Positions 16,158 through 24,367 of a stretch of 64,000 nucleotides of DNA are shown here, piece after piece. The stretch is from a bacterium (GTDB lineage: Bacteria; Arandabacterota; Arandabacteria; Arandabacterales; Arandabacteraceae). The translations under genes and the position numbers were made by a program. Positions within the stretch are counted from its first letter, which is position 1. Every line of letters starts with the position of its first letter. The notes under the pieces were generated by a model. It was not told where the DNA came from and ran no database searches. It saw only the letters and a program-made list of their open reading frames with translations. The DNA lies in the NCBI GenBank assembly GCA_025774405.1, contig JALGWB010000001.1, positions 1-64,000 of the forward strand, written 5' to 3'.

Positions 16158-16402
16158 GCTCTCTCTCCTTTTTCCATAGCTAACTGGATCGCAAGTGCAT
16201 GGGCGCAAAGATTGTCGGTGAAGGAATGGTCTGTACCCCAAGGACAGGTGCAGAGAAAGTGACCAGAGTTAAATACGATGGTATGATAGTATCCCTCCTT
16301 TTCTCGGACTGTTCCTTCGGCGTCCCGACCATTCCGCCAGAGGATAGTGATTCGTTCCTCGTCCACCAGCCGTTGCGCCTTCTTCACGCGGGTCTCGGTC
16401 AT
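16124..16402 (-). CDS. SWIM-like zinc-finger mini protein 1
   Basis: 92 residues from MTETRVKKAQRLVDEERITI. The C-terminal CTCPWGTDHSFTDNLCAHAL is a SWIM-type Cys-x-Cys...Cys-x-His zinc site. Two paralogues lie at 16399 and 17500. SWIM fingers bind DNA or proteins. The ATG overlaps the stop of paralogue 2. Confidence 0.7.
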   Translation of the reverse strand: MTETRVKKAQRLVDEERITILWRNGRDAEGTVREKEGYYHTIVFNSGHFLCTCPWGTDHSFTDNLCAHALAIQLAMEKGERACLTGERSTTS

Positions 16403-16644
16403 AGTTCCGTCCTCCCCATAGCCAGTTTGACCGCGAGTGCGTGGGCGCAGAGGTCGTCGGTGTAAGAATGGTGTTGGCCCCAGTCGCAAGTGCAGAAGAA
16501 GCAGCCAGAGTCGTAGATCACAGTGCGGTAGAAGCCCCCATCTCTCAGTATCCTGGCTTCAATATAGTTGTGCCGTCGCATAATGGCACAAACCCGTCCT
16601 TCATCCTCCAGCCGTTGTGCCTTCTCCAGGCGTGTCTCAGTCAT
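16399..16644 (-). CDS. SWIM-like zinc-finger mini protein 2
   Basis: 81 residues starting MTETRLEKAQRLEDEG, with CTCDWGQHHSYTDDLCAHAL as the SWIM site. It keeps the same architecture as its neighbours: a basic N-terminal helix, a divergent middle and a C-terminal finger. The start overlaps the stop of the 37-residue membrane peptide. Confidence 0.7.
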   Translation of the reverse strand: MTETRLEKAQRLEDEGRVCAIMRRHNYIEARILRDGGFYRTVIYDSGCFFCTCDWGQHHSYTDDLCAHALAVKLAMGRTEL

Positions 16645-16754
16645 GCTCCGTACTTCTCCCCTGCAAGAAAGGCTCCTAGGACAAATACAAAGATCATGAC
16701 AATACCCCGTGCGATGGACACGGGTGTGGCGAGCCAAGTCCAAAGATCAGTCAT
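16641..16754 (-). CDS. Membrane micro-protein, 37 residues
   Basis: MTDLWTWLATPVS starts behind GGAGGAGCAA; residues 12-31 are hydrophobic (ARGIVMIFVFVLGAFLAG) and the tail is EKYGA. The stop overlaps the next ATG, so it is co-translated with a SWIM protein. Confidence 0.55.
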   Translation of the reverse strand: MTDLWTWLATPVSIARGIVMIFVFVLGAFLAGEKYGA

Positions 16755-16779
16755 TTGCTCCTCCTTGCATAGTGTGTCT

Positions 16780-17142
16780 TCATGATCTCTCAGCCTCATC
16801 GGGCCATAGGGCTTGCAACAGAACTTTCTGGCATTTGAAACACAGGTAGAACGATTCGCCCCCCATCTCAAAGGCCTTGAGACTGTTTGTTGCTCTCTCT
16901 GGGATTCCGCATCGCCTACAGAAAGGTTCGTCGGGTCTGCGTATACTTTGCCAGTATTGTTTTAGTGTGGGGCTGATGTCAGAAGCTAGGTGCATATCTC
17001 TTTCCTTCTTTCCGTGATGATTGATACTGGGCGGCGTTCCTGGGTTGCCTTCAGGATCGAACCACGTCCAGTATTTGCCATCTACTGTGTATCGCTTTTC
17101 CCATCCCACCATCGGTTTGGCTTGTTGCTGATAGGGGGGCAT
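16780..17142 (-). CDS. Zinc-ribbon hypothetical protein
   Basis: 120 residues behind AAAGGAGAACTGACCG. The C-terminal half has FCRRCG and LCFKC, a four-Cys zinc ribbon. A second start at MHLASDISPTLK has its own GGAAAGAGAT site, so a shorter 71-residue form could also be made. No function recognised. Confidence 0.55.
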   Translation of the reverse strand: MPPYQQQAKPMVGWEKRYTVDGKYWTWFDPEGNPGTPPSINHHGKKERDMHLASDISPTLKQYWQSIRRPDEPFCRRCGIPERATNSLKAFEMGGESFYLCFKCQKVLLQALWPDEAERS

Positions 17143-17201
17143 CGGTCAGTTCTCCTTTCGCATAGGATTACAACAACGAGCCTATTCATTGAGTTGCCTC
17201 G

Positions 17202-17495
17202 TTATTGTGTCTCTCTTCTTTTCTTCGCCAGATCACCTAATGCTTCCGACACAGCAATCAGGCAACTGGAAACACGAGAGTTGGCATAGCCTGTATAGCT
17301 CTTGTAATACTCATCCCACAAGTGAGGCTCTTGGTAATAAGCTCTTGCGTTCCAGCCTCGATCACGTACTCCAATGGCAATCTCGGTGCCATCTGGCATG
17401 TTTGCTATCAGATTGCCTATCGCTGCATACTCTGTACCAGACGGCATGTTTGCTATCTGTTTGCCTAAAGCCTCACGCTCTGCCTCGGTTAGCAT
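17202..17495 (-). CDS. Hypothetical protein with internal duplicated motif
   Basis: 97 residues from MLTEAEREALGKQ behind AAAAGGAGAACTGACCAA. IANMPSGTEYAAIG and IANMPDGTEIAIG are adjacent copies of one motif. The remainder is aromatic (AYYQEPHLWDEYYKSYTGY). The longer frame upstream has no ribosome site and overlaps the SWIM gene. Confidence 0.5.
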   Translation of the reverse strand: MLTEAEREALGKQIANMPSGTEYAAIGNLIANMPDGTEIAIGVRDRGWNARAYYQEPHLWDEYYKSYTGYANSRVSSCLIAVSEALGDLAKKRRETQ

Positions 17496-17499
17496 TTGG

Positions 17500-17928
17500 T
17501 CAGTTCTCCTTTTCCATGGCCAACTGAACGGCAAGTGCATGAACGCAGAGGTCGTCGGTGTAAGAATGGTGTTGACCCCAGTTGCAGGTGCAGAAGAACT
17601 TGCCAGAGGTATAGACCGTAGTGTGATAGTGGCTCCTCTCTGTCTGCACAACTGCTCCCGTCTCGTAAGCGCCACGATAGCCAATCTTCACCTTTCCCTC
17701 GTCCACCAGCCTCTGCGCCTTCTCCAGGCGTGTCTCGGCCATTTGCGGATTTCCTCCATGTTGTCCTCTCTGATCTAGCGCTTTCCTCAAAGCTTCTCTT
17801 GCATCCAGAATATCCAGATCGTACAGCATCCCGTTCCCGATGTTGTCCATCTTCTCTAGCAAAAGTTCACCCGCTTCCCTCAATTCATCCACCGGCTGCT
17901 GCACATTCTCTGTGCATGTCTCTGTCAT
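17500..17928 (-). CDS. SWIM-like zinc-finger protein 3 with extra N-terminal domain
   Basis: 142 residues. Residues 1-60 are an acidic helical domain (DELREAGELLLEKMDNIG, then DAREALRKALD) absent from the two shorter paralogues; residues 63-142 repeat their plan, MAETRLEKAQRLVDEGKV and CTCNWGQHHSYTDDLCVHAL. An internal ATG at MAETR has its own GGAGGAAATCCGC site, so both a long and a short form may be made. Confidence 0.65.
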   Translation of the reverse strand: MTETCTENVQQPVDELREAGELLLEKMDNIGNGMLYDLDILDAREALRKALDQRGQHGGNPQMAETRLEKAQRLVDEGKVKIGYRGAYETGAVVQTERSHYHTTVYTSGKFFCTCNWGQHHSYTDDLCVHALAVQLAMEKEN

Positions 17929-17983
17929 CGGTTACTCCTTTTCTACAGAGCTCTCATAGTGGTAAGTTACTCCATGGACATTC

Positions 17984-18358
17984 CTATGGTAGTAAGTGCA
18001 ACCATGACAATAGCCGATATAGCCAGGTTCGCCTGAGTGACTCATACTGGCGTATAATGACTCGCTGCTCTTGCAACTCTTTCTCTATTCGCGATGCCAC
18101 AATGCTGTCCACCAAACCTGCCAATTTATCTGGCAGGTCGTCGTCACAAACCCAAATCGTCAGTACTTGGTCCTGCTTCCAGTGCCTCCTTGTTAGCTTG
18201 TGGCGATGATAGACCTTAGAAGATACATTTGCCAGATTGCTCTGCCCGAAATCGTACCACACGTCTGGCTCTTCATAGAAACGTTCTCCAGCGAACTTGG
18301 GGGGTACATTCACCGTTCGCGTCTTTACTTCCCACAACTCTATGGTTTCTGTAGTCAT
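17984..18358 (-). CDS. Hypothetical early protein
   Basis: 124 residues behind GAAGGAGGGTCGCT. A beta-rich N-terminal half (TRTVNVPPKFAGERF) and a helical basic C-terminus ending in a hydrophobic LYRLLSWLHLLP, possibly membrane-associated. No family recognised. Confidence 0.5.
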   Translation of the reverse strand: MTTETIELWEVKTRTVNVPPKFAGERFYEEPDVWYDFGQSNLANVSSKVYHRHKLTRRHWKQDQVLTIWVCDDDLPDKLAGLVDSIVASRIEKELQEQRVIIRQYESLRRTWLYRLLSWLHLLP

Positions 18359-18370
18359 AGCGACCCTCCT

Positions 18371-18604
18371 TCAGTCTCCCACATGAGATAGCAAACTATC
18401 ACCCCCACTGCGCCAAGAGTCTAGCACGGCATCGAACCAGGCACTAGCCTCTCGTCCCTTCATCCGCATGGCTTGCAATTCTTCAGGGGTCACAGAGCCC
18501 CAATATTCCTGGCACATCCGCTCTAGTTCTTCATCAGAATATCCTAGGTCGCCCATCGTCCTCGGGTACTGATTCCATCCACTTTGCGCTTTTTCGTCGG
18601 CCAT
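18371..18604 (-). CDS. Hypothetical acidic protein
   Basis: 77 residues behind GAGGAGACTATAG; helical and acidic (SDEELERMCQEYWGSVTPEE). No motif recognised. Confidence 0.5.
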   Translation of the reverse strand: MADEKAQSGWNQYPRTMGDLGYSDEELERMCQEYWGSVTPEELQAMRMKGREASAWFDAVLDSWRSGGDSLLSHVGD

Positions 18605-18638
18605 CTATAGTCTCCTCTTCGCTGCAACTTGGCATGTC

Positions 18639-18908
18639 TCACATATCTCTTCCGTCTCTCCTCCTTATGGAATCACGCAACTCCTCAATCCAGCACCAGT
18701 CTGGCAGACCATAGCTGTGTCTCACTATGACCAGACCAGGGAATCGTTTCCTACCTATTCCTTGAGAAGTAGCGCACTCCATAATGTCAATATAGCCTGG
18801 GTCACCAGACATAATGACATTCAACTCATCCTCTATCTTGGGCAATTTCGCCAGTAATCCCAACAGTGGAGTGGTCGCCAGTGCTTTTACAAACTCGCGG
18901 CGATTCAT
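18639..18908 (-). CDS. Small protein with twin-arginine-like signal
   Basis: 89 residues from the ATG behind GATAGGAGGAGAG. MNRREFVKALATTPLLGLLA looks like a Tat export signal: an RR motif followed by a hydrophobic stretch. The mature part (IEDELNVIMSGDPGYIDIME...) is unassigned. Export of a phage early protein would be unusual, so this is a sequence observation only. Confidence 0.5.
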   Translation of the reverse strand: MNRREFVKALATTPLLGLLAKLPKIEDELNVIMSGDPGYIDIMECATSQGIGRKRFPGLVIVRHSYGLPDWCWIEELRDSIRRRDGRDM

Positions 18909-18934
18909 CTCTCCTCCTATCACACGTGCAATTG

Positions 18935-19153
18935 TTAGTCTGCTACAAGATAGGCATGCTCTATCAGATACGTGTTCTCTGCCAGCAAATCGTCGGTTGA
19001 TAAGAATTCACCGCAGGTAGGACAATGGGTAATGTATTCACCCGCAGTTGGGCTTTCTTCCTCCTCATCCCTATACTCTGGCCTATATCGAATCCCTGTC
19101 CATCGATACACGAGCCAGATTCTGTGACCGCATCCGTGCCGCATGAATACCAT
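18935..19153 (-). CDS. Zinc-ribbon hypothetical protein
   Basis: 72 residues. GCGH near the N-terminus and HCPTCG later can form one zinc site, with an acidic linker between. I start at the ATG behind GAGGAGGACCCGGCT; a GTG 24 bases earlier is possible. Confidence 0.5.
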   Translation of the reverse strand: MVFMRHGCGHRIWLVYRWTGIRYRPEYRDEEEESPTAGEYITHCPTCGEFLSTDDLLAENTYLIEHAYLVAD

Positions 19154-19181
19154 AGCCGGGTCCTCCTCGCTAGTCACTCCT

Positions 19182-19436
19182 TCACAGAATATCTATTAGC
19201 CTAGTTCGAGCGGCCGATCTATCGCTTCGAACTGGCGTCTCGTCGCTACTGAGATGCAAATCTGTCACCAGCCAGTCTATCTCGTTCTTGCCCGTGATGT
19301 CCTTCTCTATTGCACGCAGTGTCGACGAAAGTTTTGAGATGGCTTTGGCAAAATCGTCAAGTGAAACTTTGCCCTCAAGATGAATCGCCAAACTGTCTTT
19401 GTCCATGTTGTTGTTCCCCACACTTACTTTTGTCAT
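19182..19436 (-). CDS. Hypothetical early protein
   Basis: 84 residues: a helical middle (SLDDFAKAISKLSSTLRAIEKD) followed by a beta segment and a basic C-terminus. The family is not recognised. The 200 bases upstream (19437-19636) hold no convincing gene. Confidence 0.45.
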   Translation of the reverse strand: MTKVSVGNNNMDKDSLAIHLEGKVSLDDFAKAISKLSSTLRAIEKDITGKNEIDWLVTDLHLSSDETPVRSDRSAARTRLIDIL

Positions 19437-19636
19437 CCCATCGCCTCGCTAACAACACCGCAATAAGGTTGTCAGTATCCTAGCCACAGAGAGGACTATG
19501 ACGCGGGCGTGGCTCGCCTGCTTCCGCTAAGGGATTTTGGTTGCCCACGGTAAGCTCAGCTATGCCCCTGTATCATCCCAGACCGGTTGCCACACATACA
19601 TATATCGGGCATATTATGCCGCCCGCGCCTTGTCCT

Positions 19637-19987
19637 TTAGCCTACACGATTGTTGATTTCATTTACCTCCTTCAGTACCCTCTCCAATCTTACAAGGATG
19701 TTGTCATTCAAAACCTGGGTACAGTTGTCAAGCCGCTGAATCACTTTTGTAGGCTTGGGTATGACCAGTTCTGTTCCCTCGCCGTTTTGAGAGATTCCCA
19801 AAACATCCTCGATATAGCAGAGCCGCCTTTGAATCCGGTCTACACAATCACAGAGTGTCGCAACCTTCACTTCGTCAATCGCCTCTGGATTTCTCATCGT
19901 AGCATCCTCTTGTAACGCTGTCCCACCATAACATCCCAGTGTCATTACTTCCCCTATCCCTGTCGCCTCTGGCCCTAAGATAACCAT
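19637..19987 (-). CDS. Hypothetical coiled-coil protein
   Basis: 116 residues behind GAAAGGAGGAAGG. Cys-rich middle (LCDCVDRIQRRLCYIEDVLG) and a heptad-like C-terminus (NDNILVRLERVLKEVNEI). No function recognised. Confidence 0.5.
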   Translation of the reverse strand: MVILGPEATGIGEVMTLGCYGGTALQEDATMRNPEAIDEVKVATLCDCVDRIQRRLCYIEDVLGISQNGEGTELVIPKPTKVIQRLDNCTQVLNDNILVRLERVLKEVNEINNRVG

Positions 19988-20017
19988 CCTTCCTCCTTTC
20001 GGTTTTTTGCTATTCTC

Positions 20018-20107
20018 TCATCCCCTCTTGGTCATAGCCAACAACGCCATGATCGCCATCCCGAACCACACTCCTAACACCCAAGCTACGCCAACCCACC
20101 ATCCCAT
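20018..20107 (-). CDS. Membrane micro-protein, 29 residues
   Basis: TGGAGGGGGGATA precedes an ATG opening a 29-codon frame that is almost wholly hydrophobic (VAWVLGVWFGMAIMALLA) with the basic end TKRG. It lies between two spaced genes where nothing else fits. Confidence 0.5.
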   Translation of the reverse strand: MGWWVGVAWVLGVWFGMAIMALLAMTKRG

Positions 20108-20145
20108 TATCCCCCCTCCAGACTCACGTTGGTCGAATACGAATA

Positions 20146-20550
20146 TCACTTGCCTCCAGCCTCCTCGCTCACCTCTTCACATGTCCAGACTAGATAGCCA
20201 GGGGTTTCGTGGAGAAGGCTCGCCACTTCCCTAGGAAGCACCTTGGACTTGACAAGTGCATTTACAGCTTTCTTGGAGACTTTGCGCTCAACCAGCTGGG
20301 GTAAAACCTCACCAAGGCCAAGGTCAGCAAGGTAGCTCTGAATCTCAGGGAAAAAGTATTCGCTATGTGTACGCCTGCTGGCTGTAAGTCTGACGCTGCC
20401 AACAATCCTTGTTTCTCGCTTGGCGACTAGAGGGCCCCAGGCTTCCTTGAGTTGCTTCTTGATAGATGCCTCGCGGCGGGCCAGGGCTTTCTGCGTTCTT
20501 CGGACGGAGTAAAGACTGTATGCCAAATATTCTAACTGTCTCTCTTTCAT
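20146..20550 (-). CDS. Hypothetical DNA-metabolism neighbour protein
   Basis: 134 residues from MKERQLEYLAYSLYSV behind GAGAGGAATAGGT. Highly basic N-terminal helix (RRTQKALARREASIKKQLKE), beta hairpin, then a helical C-terminus. It directly follows the ERCC4 nuclease gene and may assist it; that is inference from position. Confidence 0.5.
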   Translation of the reverse strand: MKERQLEYLAYSLYSVRRTQKALARREASIKKQLKEAWGPLVAKRETRIVGSVRLTASRRTHSEYFFPEIQSYLADLGLGEVLPQLVERKVSKKAVNALVKSKVLPREVASLLHETPGYLVWTCEEVSEEAGGK

Positions 20551-20563
20551 ACCTATTCCTCTC

Positions 20564-21280
20564 TTACCCATGCGAGCCATTGCCCTTCCCATACTCAGCA
20601 TGGGCCGCTTGGTAGATTGACCTTGCAGTTACTTTCCCTATGCCTTTCACTGTCCTGAGTTCCTCTTGACTAGCCGATAAGACGGCCAAGGGAGTTTTCA
20701 GCTCCGCCAATAACCGCTTGGCAAGTTCCACACTGACTCGCGGGCAGCCAGTTACAATGTGGATGGCTCGAATGTCGTCTTGATTGCCCATCGCGAACGG
20801 CATCCGCCTTTTCATCAGGCTCTCATGACGCTCCTTCTGAAACCAGCTGTGGATAGAAACGAGTACCTGCGCAGCAGTGTACTTGTTTGGCGCTATAGGC
20901 AGAACTGTGACCCCGTGCTTGCTAATTGATAGCAAGGCATTGGTCAGTTGAGTATAAGTAGGCCAGGGAGGATGGACTTTGACTCCCGTCCTCGTGCGAC
21001 AGTAACCCTGCTTAGTGACAGTCAGGAATCCAAAGGGGAGCAGGAGGGAGGACTCATAGGTCAGTATCATCCGAGCAGATTGCTCAAATAGCCTGCCGCT
21101 GCGGAGGGAGCTCAGCAAGTCATCAGACGCCTTCAGCTCGACGCCAACCGAGATGCCGCCATGAGCCAGGAAGCTGACGTCTCCTGCCTCCAGCCTGGTA
21201 GTCAGGACCTCTGCGCCAGCCTCCTCCAGGAGCTCTAGCACATGGTGATGCCCACGATTGTCGGCTATAAAGAGCGCCAC
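20564..21280 (-). CDS. ERCC4-family (XPF/Mus81-like) structure-specific nuclease with HhH
   Basis: 238 residues. The N-terminal nuclease has FIADNRGHHH, then a beta strand to GVELKASDDLLSSLRSGRLF, which corresponds to the ERKx3D...S motif with Glu-Leu-Lys instead of Glu-Arg-Lys. TGCPRVSVELAKRLL and LRTVKGIGKVTARSIYQAA are two helix-hairpin-helix elements that bind branched DNA. Archaeal and phage ERCC4 nucleases cut flap and junction DNA, a role that fits the annealing protein encoded just upstream. Confidence 0.82.
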   Translation of the reverse strand: MALFIADNRGHHHVLELLEEAGAEVLTTRLEAGDVSFLAHGGISVGVELKASDDLLSSLRSGRLFEQSARMILTYESSLLLPFGFLTVTKQGYCRTRTGVKVHPPWPTYTQLTNALLSISKHGVTVLPIAPNKYTAAQVLVSIHSWFQKERHESLMKRRMPFAMGNQDDIRAIHIVTGCPRVSVELAKRLLAELKTPLAVLSASQEELRTVKGIGKVTARSIYQAAHAEYGKGNGSHG

Positions 21281-21299
21281 AGGACTATCCTCTTACAGA

Positions 21300-22331
21300 C
21301 TATTCCTCGCCATATAGACTGCCGTCTTCCTTGACCAATTCACTTAAGTCGAACGTCTCTGTATCCAGGCCTGGCTCCTGGCTTAGTCTTTGATCCACAA
21401 ACTTAACAATTCCCATTTTCTCAAGTTCGGGTATCTCCTTGGAGTAGAGGCCTGATATCATTGTTAAGATAGACTCTCGTCTATCAGCAGCCTCTTTGCT
21501 GTCTAGGACTTCTTTGAGCGCATCCAAGGTAGCCTGAGGTGTGCCGAATTTGGCCTTAGCCTCAGGAATGTCTGAACATTCCAAGAGGTAGAGCGCCTCC
21601 TTGGGACTACGGCCTAAGGCTACAGCAGCCCTAGTGAAGTCCAGCCAGTCTGAGACTGGGGTTCCTGCTAACCCTACTGGTTTCTCCTCACCAGACTCAT
21701 CTAGCAGCGGTCTCTCCTCGCTTGCCATGGATACTACTAGCCCCTCCTCCCTCGACAGAGTAGCCGTTGGCAGTGTAGAGAAAGGAGACTCACCACTGAG
21801 CTCCTCCCAGCCATAGAGATGACTCGATATATCTGGAAATAAAGCTCGTCCTCCTCTTAGGATACATCTGGCTCGATGCATGTCCTTACCGAACTTACGG
21901 TAGGTGTCCTTGTTTGCAAAGCCAGCCCGCTTGTCATCAGCAGATGACCAAGTTGTGGTATAGGCGCTGGGGATTCCCTTTCGCTTCATGGTCATTGTGC
22001 AGGAATCGTCTGTCTCCTCGAAGGAGATATCCTCCAGGAGGCCGCTCCTGAAGATGAGGGCCAAGATAGTTTGAGAGTCTGCCTGGACCGCTCCGTGAAC
22101 TGGGAACAGGCCCCCGCTGACGGATACCATTGGAGGGAGGCCTAACTCACGCCCCCTGAGCATCACTGCCAGTGCTTTCTCAGGAGTATCTAAGCTCTTT
22201 GGGAGGAACCCAGATTCGACTAAGACGTTGGCCTGAGCTCTCATTTCCTCGAAGGAGGCCATGGGCGTAGGCTGCCTGATAGCTGGAACCTGGGAAGTTT
22301 GCGATTGTTGTGAATCTATCACCTCGGTCAT
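21300..22331 (-). CDS. RecT-like single-strand annealing protein
   Basis: 343 residues. PEKALAVMLRGRELGLPPMV, GGLFPVHGAVQADSQTILAL and the DDKRAGFANKDTYRKFGKDM region match the RecT-type phage recombinase core, which coats ssDNA and anneals complementary strands for replication and repair. The acidic C-terminal 120 residues are likely a partner-binding or flexible tail. The start ATG overlaps the stop of the upstream gene. Its neighbours (ERCC4, Cas4-like nuclease, OB-fold protein) complete a recombination set. Confidence 0.75.
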   Translation of the reverse strand: MTEVIDSQQSQTSQVPAIRQPTPMASFEEMRAQANVLVESGFLPKSLDTPEKALAVMLRGRELGLPPMVSVSGGLFPVHGAVQADSQTILALIFRSGLLEDISFEETDDSCTMTMKRKGIPSAYTTTWSSADDKRAGFANKDTYRKFGKDMHRARCILRGGRALFPDISSHLYGWEELSGESPFSTLPTATLSREEGLVVSMASEERPLLDESGEEKPVGLAGTPVSDWLDFTRAAVALGRSPKEALYLLECSDIPEAKAKFGTPQATLDALKEVLDSKEAADRRESILTMISGLYSKEIPELEKMGIVKFVDQRLSQEPGLDTETFDLSELVKEDGSLYGEE

Positions 22332-22564
22332 GACTCATCCCACCTTTCTCTGTCTGCTCTGTTTTGCCATTCTGATACCCAGTTAGGCATGGGTTCCAAT
22401 TTCTCACCCCGCAGGCGAGCCTCCTCCTTGAGCCAAGTGTCCTCAGCCTCGTCGTCCAATTCAACAAAGGGACCTCGGAAGGGGCCTTTGCGATTCTCTA
22501 GTTCTTGAAAGAAGGCTTGGTCCATAACCTCCTCTAACTCTTCAGACAATTCAGGCGTTCTCAC
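22328..22564 (-). CDS. Hypothetical acidic protein
   Basis: 78 residues from the GTG in AAAGGAGGCAAAGTG, which overlaps the upstream stop (GTGA); a longer frame to 22639 lacks a ribosome site. Acidic helical N-terminus and Trp-containing tail. Coupled at both ends; probably a partner in the recombination operon. Confidence 0.5.
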   Translation of the reverse strand: MRTPELSEELEEVMDQAFFQELENRKGPFRGPFVELDDEAEDTWLKEEARLRGEKLEPMPNWVSEWQNRADRERWDES

Positions 22565-22941
22565 TTTGCCTCCTTTACCAAAGTAACATCGACGGAAGAA
22601 ATACTTACTCCGACTTGAAAGCGGGTTTTGTGCCTCCAAAACCGCATAATGCCGCTCGGATACTCACAGTCTGTTCGTAAAATGGGAATAAGGTTGAAGA
22701 GACTTTTGGGAACCGTCTCCTCAGTAAACTTCCAATTTACATCATCACAGTAGGCGGCTATCTCAGATATCCACTTTTCGCCTATTCGTGTCACTCCCAC
22801 GACTGCAATTTGCATGAAGCCGCTCTCATGCTTGCGACGTGTGGGGACAAGATATAGCCAGTCGTAAGTCGATACTTCGTCCCAAGGCCTTTCAGGTAGG
22901 CTCAATAGGGCCTTATGGGTGATCTTACCTAGAACTTCCAT
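22561..22941 (-). CDS. Hypothetical protein in recombination operon
   Basis: 126 residues, alpha/beta, without recognised motifs; three Trp and an ILRTDCEYPSG turn. Position between the nuclease and annealing genes suggests a DNA-metabolism role. Confidence 0.5.
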   Translation of the reverse strand: MEVLGKITHKALLSLPERPWDEVSTYDWLYLVPTRRKHESGFMQIAVVGVTRIGEKWISEIAAYCDDVNWKFTEETVPKSLFNLIPILRTDCEYPSGIMRFWRHKTRFQVGVSISSVDVTLVKEAK

Positions 22942-22957
22942 GATATACCTCCCCTAT

Positions 22958-23707
22958 TCAACAAATGTCTCGATAGCTACACCAACGGCATAAGTAGGAT
23001 TCTCTCCTGGGAAATCTGCCTGCCGAGACTCCTTCAACGAACTCTGGGATAATCACGGAGTCAAGTTCATCTAACTGTGCCTCACTACGGTGAACTTCAG
23101 CGATCTGCCACTGAACTGGGAGAGCCTTGGTGCCGATTACAAATAGGAATCTATGCCCAGGAATCTGTTTCATATAGCAAGTGGATTGCAAATCCTCCTT
23201 GAGGCGTTTCTTGGGCCAAGGTCGAGAGGCAGTTTTGAAATCGTAGATAGCGTCTTCAGTCACTAGGTCAGGATGAGATATAAAGGGCAGATGACCGCCG
23301 TCTGGCAGTGAAACCTGTCTCCTCACTGTCATCTCCACGCCCACGATGGGAGAGAGGATAGATGGGGCTATCTCAGTCATGTAGGAGCGAACCATGGCGA
23401 GGCCTAAGGCCCGGAGATCGCTGGGATCGTTCCCAGACCAGTCGATCTGCTCTGTGAAAGTCACTACCCCATCTCGGAAGAAGTCATCTGTGATCCCACA
23501 ATCCCACTCTCTCTCGAATGCTGACAGAGCCCTGGTTTCCTCGTCTATCAGCCCAGCCGCTATGCCAGCATGCACACACCTACCAAAGTAAAGTGGCCAT
23601 GGGCATGCTACTGGGATGGCTAGAACTTCCGAAAGATAGAACTTCCGAGGACACTGACGGTACTGGGATAGATATGTATAGGAGAGAGACTTAAGCTCGA
23701 AACTCAT
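22958..23707 (-). CDS. Cas4/RecB-like PD-(D/E)XK exonuclease
   Basis: 249 residues. SQYRQCPRKFYL is the RecB-family N-terminal motif with the first cluster Cys; HPDLVTEDAIYDFKTASRPW supplies the Asp and Asp-x-Lys catalytic residues; a Q..CYMKQ segment follows; LCRWCSYRDIC gives the last three Cys of a Cas4/AddB-type iron-sulphur cluster. It would resect DNA ends to give single strands for the RecT-like protein. No other CRISPR gene or array is present. Confidence 0.85.
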   Translation of the reverse strand: MSFELKSLSYTYLSQYRQCPRKFYLSEVLAIPVACPWPLYFGRCVHAGIAAGLIDEETRALSAFEREWDCGITDDFFRDGVVTFTEQIDWSGNDPSDLRALGLAMVRSYMTEIAPSILSPIVGVEMTVRRQVSLPDGGHLPFISHPDLVTEDAIYDFKTASRPWPKKRLKEDLQSTCYMKQIPGHRFLFVIGTKALPVQWQIAEVHRSEAQLDELDSVIIPEFVEGVSAGRFPRRESYLCRWCSYRDIC

Positions 23708-24078
23708 ACCAGTCTCTCCTCACACTTGCTTGGTCTCTCCACATATCTCCCTACCCTTCCCATCTCATCATAGACGACTTCACATGGCAACTCGCCCTTT
23801 GTCCAGGCCAACCCGTTTATGATGATAGTTGTGCCCTCGTCATATTTACATAAGAGGCTATAAAGTAGAGATAATTCTTGTTCATAGCCTCTGATTTGAC
23901 CCATAAGGCCATATCGAGGCAGGGCAACAACAGGAGTGACTTTGCCTGTTAGCCAATTCTTCCTTGCAGGCTTTAGAACCTCAGTTAATGGCTCTTTGCG
24001 AAGATCATCTAGTTCCATCTGATACTTTTCAAGTATGGGCTCAATTACGGTCCTGAGGTCACTCTGTGGCTTACTCAT
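23704..24078 (-). CDS. Hypothetical protein in recombination operon
   Basis: 124 residues. Helical start (VIEPILEKYQMELDDLRKEP), then a beta-rich region. The family is not recognised; it is coupled by ATGA overlaps to the genes on both sides. Confidence 0.5.
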   Translation of the reverse strand: MSKPQSDLRTVIEPILEKYQMELDDLRKEPLTEVLKPARKNWLTGKVTPVVALPRYGLMGQIRGYEQELSLLYSLLCKYDEGTTIIINGLAWTKGELPCEVVYDEMGRVGRYVERPSKCEERLV

Positions 24079-24272
24079 GCTAACTCCCCTGTGAACTCTA
24101 GGCTATCTCTGGGCTTGATCTCCACCCTGACTTTGGCTCCTCTCAATGCCTCAAACAAGTCCTGGCCGTAATGACGCTGTGCTGTTCTCAGAGTTAGCAC
24201 CACTATGCTCTCCTGGCTAGATGCCGAACGACTTACTATTCTAACCAACTCACCGCTCAGAGTGATTTTCAT
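24075..24272 (-). CDS. Hypothetical protein, 65 residues
   Basis: Small alpha/beta protein (MKITLSGELVRIVSR, then VRVEIKPRDSLEFTGELA). ATGA-coupled to the next gene. Confidence 0.5.
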   Translation of the reverse strand: MKITLSGELVRIVSRSASSQESIVVLTLRTAQRHYGQDLFEALRGAKVRVEIKPRDSLEFTGELA

Positions 24273-24367
24273 GGATGTCCTCCTGGATGGTGGGCTAGGG
24301 CAAGAATGCTACTCTAGCCCACCTTCTCAAGGGAGATAAGCCTAAGGCAGACTTACTCCCCGCGACT

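Noticed and set aside
22958..23707. Possible CRISPR system because of the Cas4-like gene
   Set aside because: No array, no other Cas gene. The context with RecT-like and ERCC4 genes fits phage recombination.
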